A DNA stretch of 64,000 bases. Origin: Anastatus disparis. Taxonomy: Eukaryota; Arthropoda; Insecta; Hymenoptera; Eupelmidae. Location of the stretch: assembly GCA_017163975.1 (NCBI GenBank), contig JAFFSR010000021.1, positions 1,044,501 through 1,108,500 of the forward strand. Direction: 5' to 3'. The stretch's first letter is position 1; every line of letters begins with the position of its first letter. The notes beneath the pieces were generated by a model, which saw nothing but the letters and a program-made list of their open reading frames with translations, was not told the origin of the DNA and did not search any database. Of the stretch, positions 33,265 through 43,924 are shown piece after piece. A program made the translations under genes and the position numbers.

Positions 33265-34051
33265 TCAATACTCTCTTTTAAAATGTAGTGCTACGGTCAC
33301 TGTTCCAAACTCGAATACTATAGGTTTACCGAATTGATCTCTTATATCTATATCAACAATTTGAAATCTATTGTTTAGAAGTGAAACATAATTAACAGGC
33401 GTAAATCTTTTGACTATCGTAGATCTAAAATTAAATTTATTTGCTTCAATATTAAAAATTCGTAACAGAGGCGCGTGAGTATCTCCTACTAATGACGGTT
33501 CGCAAAGATTAGAGTAAACAAAAAGTTGATCAGGAATAGCTCTTGATAGGCTCGCTGGCTGATCACCTACTAGCGTGAGGCCTGTATCCTTTGTCCCTTT
33601 TTGTTGCGTTGCATCGTAAACTGCATATGTACCATTTTCAAAACCTAAAATACGTTTAACGTTATCCGTGAATTCAGCTTCTTTTTTATTCTGAAACTGC
33701 TTTAAATACACAAAACCACCTTTTTCATTGTATGAGAGTTTTTCACACACTTCGTTTTAGTGAAATTTAAGTAAACCATCGTTTATAGCATAAATAAGAG
33801 TGTGCATAGAGTTATACGTTCCGTGTTAAAACAAATTTACTCCTTTACTTCCTTTATAGTCAGTCATTATTGTATCTTAAACTCGTAAATGAAGACTCGA
33901 GCACGGTATATGAATTTCAGAGATTCCAATAACCCACTATCGATTGTACTAGATGAGGTAACCGTGTTGAATAATTTGTAGTAGCGTTGTTTGGAAAATA
34001 TTCTAAACTACTGTTGCTTGGTAGTGCAATAGTAAAATCGTTTTGATTCAT
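33265..34051 (-). pseudogene. Maverick minor capsid (penton-like) protein
   Basis: Penton-like proteins occupy shell vertices and are predicted single jelly rolls in Mavericks. The ATG at 34051 starts an N-terminus with FTIALPSNSSLEYFPNN and YSTRLPHLV, a pattern I know from this family. Breaks occur at about 33910-33760. The 161-residue C-terminal part (33750-33265) is open, with LLRIFNIEA, FTPVNYVSLLNNRFQIVDID and the terminal FEFGTVTVALHF. It lies directly downstream of the integrase gene, with 3 bp between the integrase stop and this ATG. Confidence 0.75.
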
Positions 34052-34053
34052 TA

Positions 34054-36120
34054 TTACAGTTTTTTCAACTCTAAAGCGGAAACCCAAGAATTGAATTTAT
34101 CGGGATATCCAACCCAGCTTACGTAATACTGTTTTTTCGATCCTTTCCCTTTGCTACCTAATATCTTATCAATTTTAAACTCTTGCTGCTCTACTCTTTC
34201 TTTATCAACGACAACAAGCTCTTCGGGGTGAAAAAAACCTTCAATTTCTTCTCCCTGCAAGTCGTGTAACTCATGAATGAATAAATTCTGTCTTTTTAAA
34301 ACACGGAATATTTTAAATATTTCTTCACTCCATGATTTAGTTGTACCCTTTTCGAAAACGTTTTTTTCTCTACTCATACGTACATACTGTCCAGTTTTTA
34401 ATCTAGGTTTTTTACGAAAGGCTGTCTCTGCTGTGCACGTCCAACTAAATTTTTTCTAGCTACACTCGCGTTATAAATAGTCACTGAAGCTGGTCTTATT
34501 GTATGCGTCAACTATATGTTGCAAGACGTCTATATAAGGTTTTGTATTTTTGAACGTAAAATATCGATACATACGTTCTTTTAAGGTTCTGTTAAAACGT
34601 TCTACAACAGCCGCTTTAACATCAGGATTTGTAACTACACGATATCTTATACCATTGTCTTTAAGAAATTTTTGTAATGCCCCTCCAACAAATTCTTTTC
34701 CACAATCGGTTTGAAGCATAGAAGGATAGCGGGTTTTGTTAGAGTCTATTATTCTTTTAAAACCTCTAGTAACTTCCTGGCAAGTCTTATCGCGTAAAGG
34801 TTGTACCCACACGAATTTACTTAAACCGTCAATCACAACGAGTAAATAGCCGATGCCGTCATTATGATTTTTTAATGATGTTAATTATATGAGATCTGCC
34901 TTCCATACCCTGGTAGCACAACTTTTTCAATTCTTGTGCAATTCTGCTGCAATTTCTCTGTCTGTCAGTCAAACTACAGCAGATCTTAACATGCTTCCCA
35001 TTTCAACTATATTTCTGCGCTAAGATGATTGCACCCGGCTCTAAGCATCATAATTACGTTAGACTTGCGCAAGCTTTAGTGCACTTACAAGAGGGTTTCC
35101 AAATGCACTGGGACTTTCAGCAGGAATGCGATGAAATTGCATTCGAGCACGTACGTCAGACACTGAGCAGCATAATTACATTGTCTTGTGCAATTAAGCG
35201 TGCTTAATCTGAATGATTTGATCACGAGCTCGGGCGTCATAATTGCAGCAGCTTTGTGCATGGCATTTTTAGCAGATTAATTGCGACATACTTGCATCAG
35301 ACTTGCAGCGGCTTTAGTGCACTTACACAAGGATTTTTAACTGCACGGGGACTTTCAGCAGAATTGCGATGAAATTGCATTCGAACACGTACGTCAGACA
35401 CTGAGCAGCAGAATTTGATTGTCTTGTGCAATTAAGGGTGCTTAATCTGAATGATTTGATCACGAGCTCGGGCGTCATAATTGCAGCAGCTTTGTGCATG
35501 GCATCTTTAGCATTACATGAGACTCTTAGGGTGCACTTTATCTGCTGTAAGTATGGCGCACATCTGCTGCAAAGTGTCTACTGCACGTGACCTTTATAAG
35601 TATGATGCAAGTCTGCTGCGAAGATCCGTGCATCCCATGACACTCTTAGGGTGCACTTTATCTGCTGCAAGTATGGCGCACATCTGCTGCAAAGTGTCTG
35701 CTGCACGTGACCTTTATAAGTATGATGCAAGTCTGCTGCGAAGATCCGTGCATCCCATGAGACACTTAGGGTGCACTTTATCTGCTGTAAGTATGATACA
35801 AATCTGCTGCAAGTATCTGATGCAATGTTCTGACTGCAGAACTCTTATTGATTTGGGAAGCATGTTATATAAGATCTGCGCACTGATACTTGCGTCAGAT
35901 TGTGCTACCAGGGTACTTGATCAATAGCGTCAAAATCGTAATATAAGCGTGGGAATTTTCGACGTATAGTTTTGTGTAAAGTGTATGTATCGTGCTTCGT
36001 TAGCCATTTTTTAATTTTTTCCAAAGAAAATATTTTTTTATTTACTCTGATTAAATTTCGTGCTCCTTAAAACCCTGCTTCATGTTGTGGATCAAAATAT
36101 TGTTTTTCTAAAATATCCAT
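34054..36120 (-). pseudogene. INT: Maverick retrovirus-type integrase with chromodomain
   Basis: This DDE integrase would insert the element into host DNA. The ATG at 36120 begins the zinc-binding-type N-terminal region, which has an early TAA (about 36068). A TA-flanked element (34908-35913) then splits the gene just before the first catalytic Asp in WKADL. The core (34836-34471) has FVWVQPLRDKT, LQTDCGKEFVGG with the second Asp, and the catalytic Glu in AAVVERFNRTLKERMYRYF. A frameshift near 34471-34377 follows. The C-terminus (34377-34054) has a chromodomain with KIDKILGSKGKG, QYYVSWVGYPDKFNSWV and ALELKKL. All three acidic residues are visible, but the gene is broken at three or more points. 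Confidence 0.88.
34908..35913. mobile_element. TA-flanked 1-kb non-autonomous element with internal repeats
   Basis: Ends CCCTGGTAGCACAA and its exact complement, with TA on both sides (34906-34907 and 35914-35915), as in Tc1/mariner-type integration. There is no transposase. Inside, a ~315-bp unit containing TAATCTGAATGATTTGATCA is present twice (35020-35510). A ~120-bp unit starting CTTAGGGTGCACTTTATCTG occurs about 2.5 times (35525-35830). The ORFs at 35025-35207 and 35517-35927 are repeat translations. It disrupts the integrase gene. Confidence 0.85.
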
Positions 36121-36139
36121 TTTAAATTAAATTAGTTAA

Positions 36140-36979
36140 CTATTTTTTATTTGACTTTGGTGTTGAGGAAAACATGTACTTCTGCTTATTTTTCTTTTTT
36201 CCAGAGCTACTGTTAGGACTCTTTCTAGATAAAACTGTGTTATCTAAAAACGAAAAGAAATTATCATTTTTATCACGTAATATTTTAAAGTCATTAACCT
36301 CGCTATCGTCTTGATTGGATGTTATACTATTTTGAAATTTTATTTTTTTATTCGAAGATTGTTTAACGTTGTTCAATTCCCACAATTCATCACTACCGAC
36401 AAATTCGTGCGGTGTGTCGATATCTCTAAATATCTTTGCAAACTGGTCTCTCCCCGCGGCTTCTACTTTTTTTCTATTCCGTAAAGCATCGTTTATTGAA
36501 TCGATGATATTCGAATGTTGAATTTTTTCGCCATCTATATATACAAAACCTTTTTCGTTCCACGTAATGCGATCTTTGCTGGATTTTAAATAGTTTAATA
36601 ATAATTCAGCTTTCTTTTATATAAATATGGGACACTTTCTAATATTGAAAAACTGTCTAAAGCCTGCTTCTCATCTTCACTTGTTTTTAAAAGCGAAAGT
36701 TTTCGTTTTTTGTCGTCGATAAAAAAAAAGATATCTCTGTAACGTTTTCAAGTAATCTTTCAGTTTTTCTTATTCGTTTTCGTAAGTTGTACAATCCAGA
36801 ATTCTTTTCATTTCATTATCTAATTGGGATAACGTATTACCTATCGTTTGAGTAGATTTCAGTGCAGTCGATCCTACACTAGTATCAGTAATTTTACGAT
36901 CGTTATTTTTTTCATTTTTCCTCTGCATTCGTTCAAGTTGTTCTTTAGATAAGAGTATCATTTTTTTTGCTCTCTCCAT
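36140..36979 (-). pseudogene. Conserved small Maverick protein, broken
   Basis: The ATG at 36979 starts 3 bp after the upstream gene's stop. MERAKKMILLSKEQLERMQ and a following TLSQLDNEMKRIL segment match the pattern of a Maverick gene found near the ATPase. It ends prematurely at 36770. The C-terminal Lys/Ser-rich portion is open in another frame (36385-36140). The stretch between is shifted. Function unknown. The + strand ORFs here are absent or trivial. Confidence 0.6.
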
Positions 36980-36982
36980 TTT

Positions 36983-37664
36983 TTATTTTCTTATTATCAA
37001 CGAGAACAATGTATCCAGTATAGGCTGTAATAAAAACGGTAAAAAACTCCCTCCCTTTTGAACTATGGTACGTTTTTTTACTTTCTAAGAATTTTTATTT
37101 TTTTTAGCTAATTTTCTTAACCCTTTCAGAATGGAATTATTATTTCATCATGAAAAGTTCTTATAACCATTTAGCGATGATAAGTGTGCATTTATTAAGC
37201 AATTTTTGCGATAAAAAATTTTTTTTTTTCTCAAGTTTTCTCAGTTTCTATCAAAGATATAATAACTTAGGCCCTCAGTTTGAGATCGGAAATAGTCCAC
37301 TTCAATCTAATACACATATTTTTTTTATAAAATTTGAAGCCACTTTTGCACAATTTCAAAAAAACCAAAAAATGTCAATGTACATTGTAAAATACATTGG
37401 TTCTGAAAGGGTTAAAATATTTTTATGTTTTTTTAATTCATTTTTTTCACACTCTTTTAAATTAACAGTACCTTTGAGTATATTTAACGCGCACTCACAA
37501 ACGTGATTTATTAATTTTTTATCTGCTGAACGCAGCAATGCAATGCGCTGATTTTTATCTGAATGTCTTACCACCTGTAAGAGGGCAACATACTTTTTTT
37601 CAAACGGAGAGTTCCGCAGCAAACGTCGATCTCGCCGACTACTTTGAGGAGTGTCTTTCTTCAT
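36983..37664 (-). pseudogene. Short conserved Maverick protein, split by a MITE
   Basis: The N-terminus is rich in Arg and reads RRDRRLLRNSPFEKKYVALL. It is followed by IALLRSADKKLINHVCECAL and NILKGTVNLKECEKNELKKH, a compact helical domain found in Mavericks next to the ATPase. A TTAA MITE (37121-37411) then cuts the gene. Beyond it the frame resumes in phase, meets one stop, and ends in a Gly- and Leu-rich hydrophobic tail at 36983. Function unknown. Confidence 0.65.
37121..37411. mobile_element. TTAA MITE, 291 bp (CCCTTTCAGAA ends, in Maverick)
   Basis: TTAA at 37117-37120 and 37412-37415. The termini CCCTTTCAGAA and TTCTGAAAGGG are exact inverted repeats, a CCC-type end typical of piggyBac-related elements. 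Unlike the other TTAA MITEs here, its interior is not palindromic. The + strand ORF at 37150-37506 runs across it and is not a gene. Confidence 0.85.
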
Positions 37665-37712
37665 AGCCCGATCTAAACTGAATCGCTACGACGTGTGATA
37701 AAGCTTTTATTG

Positions 37713-38429
37713 TCAAAGATTTAATGCGTATGCGCAATGAGTATATTTAGGTAAGTTAACATATTGATACTCATCGTCCGGAAATATACTTGTTCGAAAT
37801 CTAATTTTATCTAAAGTATCTTGCTTACAATCAATCATTAAATATCCAAAACCTTGAGCCGTTGCATCCTGATACGCTTCTTGTAAAAATTTTGAACCTT
37901 CGAGGTATATTTGTCTTGCTAAATGTTGAATCTGCGCACGGTCTCACGGATTTTTAAATAAAATTATGTACGAAGAATTTAAACTTATATCTCGTGAATG
38001 AGTACCTTTGTGAAAGATGTTTTGTGTAAGAAACAATACGCTGATATTTTTATGGTGACTGCCTTTGATAAATAAGTTGACAACTATATGATTCGACGAT
38101 TCGTGCATCAAATCATCGATGATTAGAAGTTTTTTCAAGTGGGGATCGTTTGAGTAATCTTCTGGTTTAGGCAGTCCCTCGCGAAATTCAATTTCGTTTC
38201 CGTCTTTAATAAATTCGTCGTTTTTATATCCGTCTTGCCACTCGGCGTAATAAAATAAAATTCGATCCATGCTAGCATCGATCATTCCTTCACGAAATTT
38301 TAATAATTTTTCAACAAAAGTTGTTTTTCCGCTACCTGTAGGACCGGCCAGCAAACAAGTAAAGGGATGACGCCACAAAGTGTTCATGTTTGCTACTGAT
38401 AAATATTTTAATAAATAAGATACATACAA
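37713..38429 (-). pseudogene. ATP: Maverick A32-like DNA-packaging ATPase
   Basis: FtsK/HerA-superfamily ATPases of this kind pump DNA into the capsid. The Walker A motif CLLAGPTGSGKTTFVEKLL lies near residue 26 of the longest frame. Walker B is KKLLIIDDLMHE, and a sensor-like VLFLTQNIFHKGTHSRDISLN follows. At 37944-37946 a single in-frame TGA falls where the family normally has a residue. The same frame then stays open to a natural-looking stop at 37713, giving about 239 codons, the usual size. A C-to-T change at a CGA codon would explain the stop. The start could be the ATG at 38429 or the one 14 codons later (MNTLWRHPF). Confidence 0.87.
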
Positions 38430-39340
38430 TTATAGTAATCAAACAGCGTCTCTATAAACCTTATAGTGTGTCTGCCCCCGCGGCCGGCACGCTGAAACTG
38501 CTAGCGGCGAAATAAGAAAGCTATTCGCAGGTTTGTAAGGCTGACAACCGCGCGCGTATTAGTCGAGTAAGCGATGGCTCAAACAGCAGGCTAGAAATGG
38601 TAAGGTTTACGAGCGCGCTTGCACCTACTAGCTATATGAGCGACACCATACGTTTTTTAATTGATACTCAGTACTTAAATGAAGACGTCTTATATTAGTA
38701 CATCTTTTGACGCGACATATCCCAAAAATTATTTGGTTTGGTACCGAATTTTTCCGTACTAAGGAACTAAATAATCGTATACTAACATATTACCTATATA
38801 ATACGCACTGCAGTGCTGTCAAGTATGAAACTTCAATATAATTAATACTAATAACGTAAAAATTCATTAAATTGTATAAAAATTTTTAATAGTTAAAAAA
38901 TATAATGAAAATCATATATAATATATAACAATTTTAAATTACTAATAATTAATTCCAAACTCAAAAGCTAACTATTTTAAAATGGAGTATGGCAGATAAA
39001 CATGTATCGTTTTACTCCTTAAATATCATGAATTAGAAAATTAATTATAAGTAATTTAAAAGTGTTATATATTATATAAAAAATTCTATATTTATTAACT
39101 TTTAATTTTAGTAACAGAAAAAGCCGAACCAAAAAAGATTAACAATCACATTTTTTGCGAAATATTGCCCTTGAATCAAGTAGGTGAAATGTCAGTCTTA
39201 GTACCGAAAAAAACGGTACCACACTGGAAAAAAAGCCGAATGCACACGCTGCGAATACGATTGTGGTGAATGTGATGATTCGGACAACATTCGCAGCTAT
39301 TAATAACGGAAACCGCAATATAAGAATGCGTAACAATATC
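38430..39340. other. Right flank of the Maverick, no polymerase seen
   Basis: A GC-rich stretch (38470-38650, with CCCCGCGGCCGGCACGCTG) is followed by AT-rich DNA. There is no trace of a protein-primed polymerase B on either strand. ACCGAATTTTTCCGTACTAA near 38752 and ACCGAAAAAAACGGTACC near 39203 are short related motifs. Confidence 0.5.
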
Positions 39341-39600
39341 GCAGCCAATCATTCCAACTTTCTATATAAAAGATTACATTCATCGGAGCAGAGCGCTGCG
39401 ACTTAGCTGTGTTGTGGCTCGCTACGGCTCTCCGTAGTCTACAGCACAGAAAGCTGAATCCAAGCCCAGCGACTAAACTGCTTTGTCGCTCGCTACGGCT
39501 CTCCGTAGTCTACGGCACAAAAAGCTGAATCCGAACACAGCGATTTATAGCGTGGTCGCTCGCTTTGAATGCCGATCTCAAGCATTGCGACAACGCTTTG
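39341..39600 (+). promoter_or_regulatory. TATA promoter with 71-bp hairpin repeats, possible solo LTR
   Basis: CCAATCATTCC is followed by TATATAAAAG at 39363-39372. About 30 bp further, CATCGGAGCAGAGCGCTGCG resembles an initiator and downstream region. After it, a 71-bp unit is present in two copies and a partial third. Each full copy has the hairpin CTACGG-CTCT-CCGTAG (39422 and 39493). AATAAA lies at 39620-39625. Promoter, short leader and polyadenylation hexamer without a gene fit a solo LTR, but I cannot define TG/CA ends or a target duplication. Confidence 0.45.
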
Positions 39601-40579
39601 AACACACTTGCTTGATTAATAAATAACATTGAAAAAATGATAATTTTTACTTCCCTTTATATTTTTTTTTAATGTTCATGTAATTATGTGAATTCATAAT
39701 TTTGAACTATTTTTAAAAATTTATAATTTATAAATACAGTTATTAATGCTTTAATATCTTTGATTATTTTTTTTTATTTTTAGATTTATTATGACATATT
39801 TAAAGTTAAATAGTTAAAAAACTATACTAATAAATCAATTAACAAATCTAAAAATAAAACAAATAAAAAATTGAGAAGGAAAATAACTTTTTTTAACAAA
39901 CAATTTATGTGATTATGGATAATAACATTTACGAAGTTATTAATGAACATTAGATTACCTTAATTATATTGTTCTAAATTTCATACGCAAGTTGTATTCA
40001 CTTGCCGTAAAAGGGAAAATATTTACAGATGATTTGTGTGCTATTTTAAATTCTTAATTAATTTAGGTACATAATAAATAATTAATAAATATTTCCAAGT
40101 AAAAAATACTCAAAGCCTGGCAGAACTAAGATTCATTGGTAATATCGTCACTACATATTTACACATGATATCTAATAAAAATGTATTTGTACGTTTTCTT
40201 CAAAATAAAGTGCGTTTGAAGAAAGAAAATCTTATGATTGATTAAAAATGACTGTTTTAAATACTTTTCCGCAAATTCGGGTGTTTTTAGAAATTTTCTT
40301 CGTTATCGCTGAAATTTATTCGTTCTTTATAAAAAAATATTAAGTGAAGTCATTTAATATCAAATCAACTTAGGCAGTTTTTGTGTATATTTTTTCACCT
40401 AACAGGTAAGTTAAAAAGTCTACATATTGTCATTTTAAAAAATTCAATTATATTGTACACGTTATTTTCAACAAAAATAGTTCTATTAAGTTTTTACAAT
40501 AGTTTGATACTTTTTAATAAAAAATTTATTAAAACATTAATTTAACCAAAAAATTTGAGTAAATAAAAATATTCTATTA
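39601..40579. other. AT-rich spacer, no gene seen
   Basis: Nothing coding or repetitive stands out. Confidence 0.45.
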
Positions 40580-41319
40580 GGGTAGATGTGGGTATTACAG
40601 CGGAATCGACGTATGATGAATTTTAAACTCATAAATAAAAGCTTATAGATGAAGAAAACTTATCACTTTTATTTTTAATAAAATATTTAAACATTGATTA
40701 ACTAGAAAAAAATTAATTTAGCATTTAATTATAGAGTTAAAATTAAGAAAAAACGAATTTAAAATATTATGTATTTGTGGCTATTGCTGCGGCCGTGTTT
40801 CTAATGCTGTGTGCCAGTTACTATTGACACTTTTTTATATTCCGTTCGAAAAGTTGAGGTTAGGTTTACCACGTGTTATAATAATAAAAGGATGCCACAG
40901 TAATTCATATTTGGTGATTTTAATGACGCATAATACTAAGGTGTAAAATTAAAATATTAAATATGTGCTAGGTGAAATTTCCAAAAAATATATAACAAGC
41001 AAAGATATATTTTATTTAATAATGATCTTATTTTACATAAAAAAGAATAAAAACAGAAAATATTGTCAAATTTAGGATGCATACGTGATCGCGATTTTAC
41101 GAAATTTATCAAGATTTTAGAACAGGTCAATTTCAAATAACCAATATTAAATATTTTTAGACTTTTTTTGTGAGATATATTTTTTTAAATATTAAATAAT
41201 ACTTATAATATTTGATTATGCATTCAAATATTATTTATGGACTTGGAAAAAATTATTTTTACAAATTTTATATGAAAAAACAGTAATTAGCACCTCCGTA
41301 GCAATACCCACATCTACCC
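40580..41319. mobile_element. TA-flanked MITE, 740 bp
   Basis: Ends GGGTAGATGTGGGTATTACA and the complement of TAGCAATACCCACATCTACCC, with TA on both sides (40578-40579 and 41320-41321). Inverted similarity is confined to about 26 terminal bases. No ORF. Tc1/mariner-like integration is inferred from the TA. Confidence 0.75.
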
Positions 41320-41836
41320 TACTTTGAATTTTTAATCACAAAATTTTTATGTTTATTTTGGAAACCAGATGGAACATTTTTCCAGACTCATTGATTTTTA
41401 TTATTTCGCTGTGTAAATTGATGTGAAATTTTTCGTATGTACATATATATCTACAAGTTCTATGGATTTAATGTTATAACTAAGAGTATTATTTTATTAT
41501 AATTTCATAAAATGGGATAAAATAATATATGAACGAAAATTATTTTAAATAAATTTCAAAGATATATTGTACATCTTTAAAAGTTTAAACTTTAAATATC
41601 ACTTTTTTCAAACAATTTTTAAACAGTGACTATTCTATTACATTAAAAAATACACAACTGTTTGCGAATAAATTATTCTTTTTTGAAACTATTAAACAAA
41701 ACTCATTTTTTAAAAGCTATATTGCACGGTGCCTTGAAAATTTCATTAATAGTATCAAATATTTTCTAAAAATGATATGAATGGTTTTTGCATAAATGGT
41801 ATGGAAAAAGCAAATTTTCGAAGGTTCTTTCATTAA
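41320..41836. other. AT-rich spacer, no gene seen
   Basis: No ORF or repeat recognised. Confidence 0.45.
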
Positions 41837-42057
41837 GAGGAGACCGTATAGCTCTGTCCTTGTCTAATCTAAATTTTCGTTCATATAATTAAATAAAATA
41901 TTTTCATAGAAAAGTAAGAGAACCGCCCAATAGAGCAAAAGACAAGCAAACAATTCTTTTCTATGAAAAAATATGAAATTTTTATTATTTTTCGAGTGAA
42001 GTCTGAAACGGAAAAACAACCAAACTTGATTGAGTTGATTAAACTGTTTTTTCGTTA
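41837..42057. mobile_element. Truncated family-B TTAA MITE
   Basis: It begins after TTAA (41833-41836) with GAGGAGACCGTATAGCTCTG. It matches the full copy 42315-42701 through its centre and breaks off at about 42057. Confidence 0.8.
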
Positions 42058-42060
42058 TAA

Positions 42061-42345
42061 GGGGAAGAAGATAAGGGGAATGCAACCATTGTTATTAAAC
42101 GTTTAAAGTATATTTGTAAAGTCGAAAGTGCTCTAAGTCACAGTAATTATTATGTTCAGTTACCTAAAAATCCATTAAGTAAAATAATAAAAAATACAGA
42201 AGTCTTATGGGAAAAGTTAGATGGACGTGATTTGTTTAATTGTGATGTTTTCAATATAATCAGAAAAGATCAAATTAAAAAAATGCAATTAGCGAAGGAC
42301 TATGGGCTGATTAAGAGGAGGCCGTATCATTCTGTCCTTGTCTAA
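42061..42345 (+). CDS. Orphan ORF fragment between two MITEs
   Basis: The frame is open for 94 codons from just after a stop at 42058-42060. There is no ATG near the start, so it reads as an internal fragment. The non-MITE part contains GNATIVIKRLKYICKVE, SNYYVQLPKNPLSKI and LWEKLDGRDLFNCDVFNII. Its composition is protein-like (charged, with Trp and Cys) and unlike nearby AT-rich translations. The last codons are the MITE at 42315. I do not recognise the family. It is probably a piece of a gene into which family-B MITEs inserted. Confidence 0.4.
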   Translation, partial: GEEDKGNATIVIKRLKYICKVESALSHSNYYVQLPKNPLSKIIKNTEVLWEKLDGRDLFNCDVFNIIRKDQIKKMQLAKDYGLIKRRPYHSVLV

Positions 42346-42701
42346 TCTCAATTTTCTTTATTATTAATAAATTAAATATTTTCATAGAAAAGTAAGAGAA
42401 CCGCCCAATAGAGCAAAAGACAAGCAAACAATTCTTTTCTATGAAAAAATATGAAATTTTGATTATTTTTCGAATGAAGTCTGAAACGAAAAAACAGTTT
42501 AATCAACTCAATCAAGTTTGGTTGTTTTTCCGTTTCAGACTTCACTCGAAAAATAATAAAAATTTCATATTTTTTCATAGAAAAGAATTGTTTGCTTGTC
42601 TTTTGCTCTATTGGGCGGTTCTCTTACTTTTCTATGAAAATATTTTATTTAATTATATGAACGAAAATTTAGATTAGACAAGGACAGAATGATACGGCCT
42701 C
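42315..42701. mobile_element. Palindromic TTAA MITE, 387 bp (family B)
   Basis: TTAA at 42311-42314 and 42702-42705. Ends GAGGAGGCCGTATCATTCTG and its complement. The arms are complementary to a centre near 42510. The subterminal CTGTCCTTGTCTAATCT links it to families A and C. The ORFs at 41864-42085, 42372-42578 and 42441-42677 are translations of the same MITE arm and not genes. Confidence 0.92.
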
Positions 42702-42705
42702 TTAA

Positions 42706-43028
42706 GTTATAGTTTCTCATACGGCCCACTTCGGACATAAAATCATCTATGTCCTTTGGCCGTTTATTCAGGTGAAACCTAAATCTCGAACAATGTTTGC
42801 CGCTTGAGCAGAAGTATACCTCGGGCGCACCTCGTGCGCCCCCGGCAATTTCAGCTCAAGCGACAAATATTGTTCTTGATTCATATTCCACCTGAATGCG
42901 GCCAAAGGACATATATAACTAATATTAATGTATTCATTTATAATATTTATTATAATTTTTGTATTTAATATATTTTAGTATTCATAATTTATTTCAACAT
43001 TCGCTTAAAAATATTTATAGCATTTTGC
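42706..43028. other. Spacer with imperfect palindrome
   Basis: CATTCAGGTG-type arms surround a GC-rich centre: GGCCGTTTATTCAGGTGAAA near 42758 and TTCCACCTGAATGCGGCC near 42886. A CTCGGGCGCACCTCGTGCGC hairpin sits near 42821. It may be another MITE without clear ends. Confidence 0.5.
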
Positions 43029-43032
43029 TTAA

Positions 43033-43461
43033 GAGGCGGTCGGAACCAAATCGGTGACTTCCGATATATATCAAGTCAGAATTTTTCGCTTTACGATAAT
43101 ATTTTGTATATTTTTATGGCTTAAACTATTTCAAATTATTCTTTATATACATGAATAGAGGAAATGACTATATTTTTACCATATGAATAAGTAAATAAAT
43201 TATTATAAGCATTTATTACAAATATCAAACTGACTTGACATATACCGCATGCAAAAAACTGTCGTGTCGATTGTTAGGTGGCATTTTTCGCTTTATAACA
43301 ATATTTTTTATATTTTTGTGGCTTTAATTATTTTAAATTATTCTTTATATACATGGCTAGAGGAAATGACTATATTTTTACTATATTAATAAATGAATAA
43401 ATTATTATAAGCATTTATTACAAGCACCGAACTAAGTCATCAATTTGGTTCCGACCACCTC
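43033..43461. mobile_element. TTAA MITE, 429 bp (family D)
   Basis: TTAA at 43029-43032 and 43462-43465. Ends GAGGCGGTCGGAACCAAATC and the complement of AATTTGGTTCCGACCACCTC. The interior consists of two direct ~230-bp halves, each with TTCGCTTTAYRAYAATATTT and ACATGRMTAGAGGAAATGAC. It is therefore a tandem duplication inside terminal inverted repeats and not a simple fold-back. Confidence 0.85.
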
Positions 43462-43465
43462 TTAA

Positions 43466-43842
43466 ACTGTATTTTGTATTTTTGCTTTGATTTCTTTGAT
43501 TAATACTTGCACTTTTACTTAATAGTCTAGAACTTTGTAAAAGATTATTTATTTTTAATATACTTCAGGTAATCTTCTTATCTTTATACAAATATTATTT
43601 TTATTTATTAATTGATACACTCTGCATTTAATATTTGTTTATAATATTTTTTTAATTAGGTAATGCATTTACCATATAATATTTATTTAAGGAAGCACTT
43701 TACATATAGTATATATTTGACGCTTTTTGCGTTAAAATAAAGTTTTATTTATTTGTTTAATACACATTTATTTAATTCATCGATAGTATTTATTCAATAA
43801 TGCACTTCGCGTGAATTTATTTAATTTATATAGTATGTTATT
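43466..43842. other. AT-rich spacer, no gene seen
   Basis: Repeated AATATTTATTTA-like words only. Confidence 0.45.
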
Positions 43843-43924
43843 TAAGGAGATCTGAAATGGACACTACACATGTATTCATAAATATTGGCCATCTTTCTAT
43901 TTTTTTGCAAAATTTCCAGGAACA

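Noticed and set aside
41864..42677. Repeated 68-78-codon ORFs containing LLLYWAVLLLFYENI
   Set aside because: The same hydrophobic translation appears from both arms of the palindromic family-B MITE, on both strands. It is not a conserved small membrane protein.
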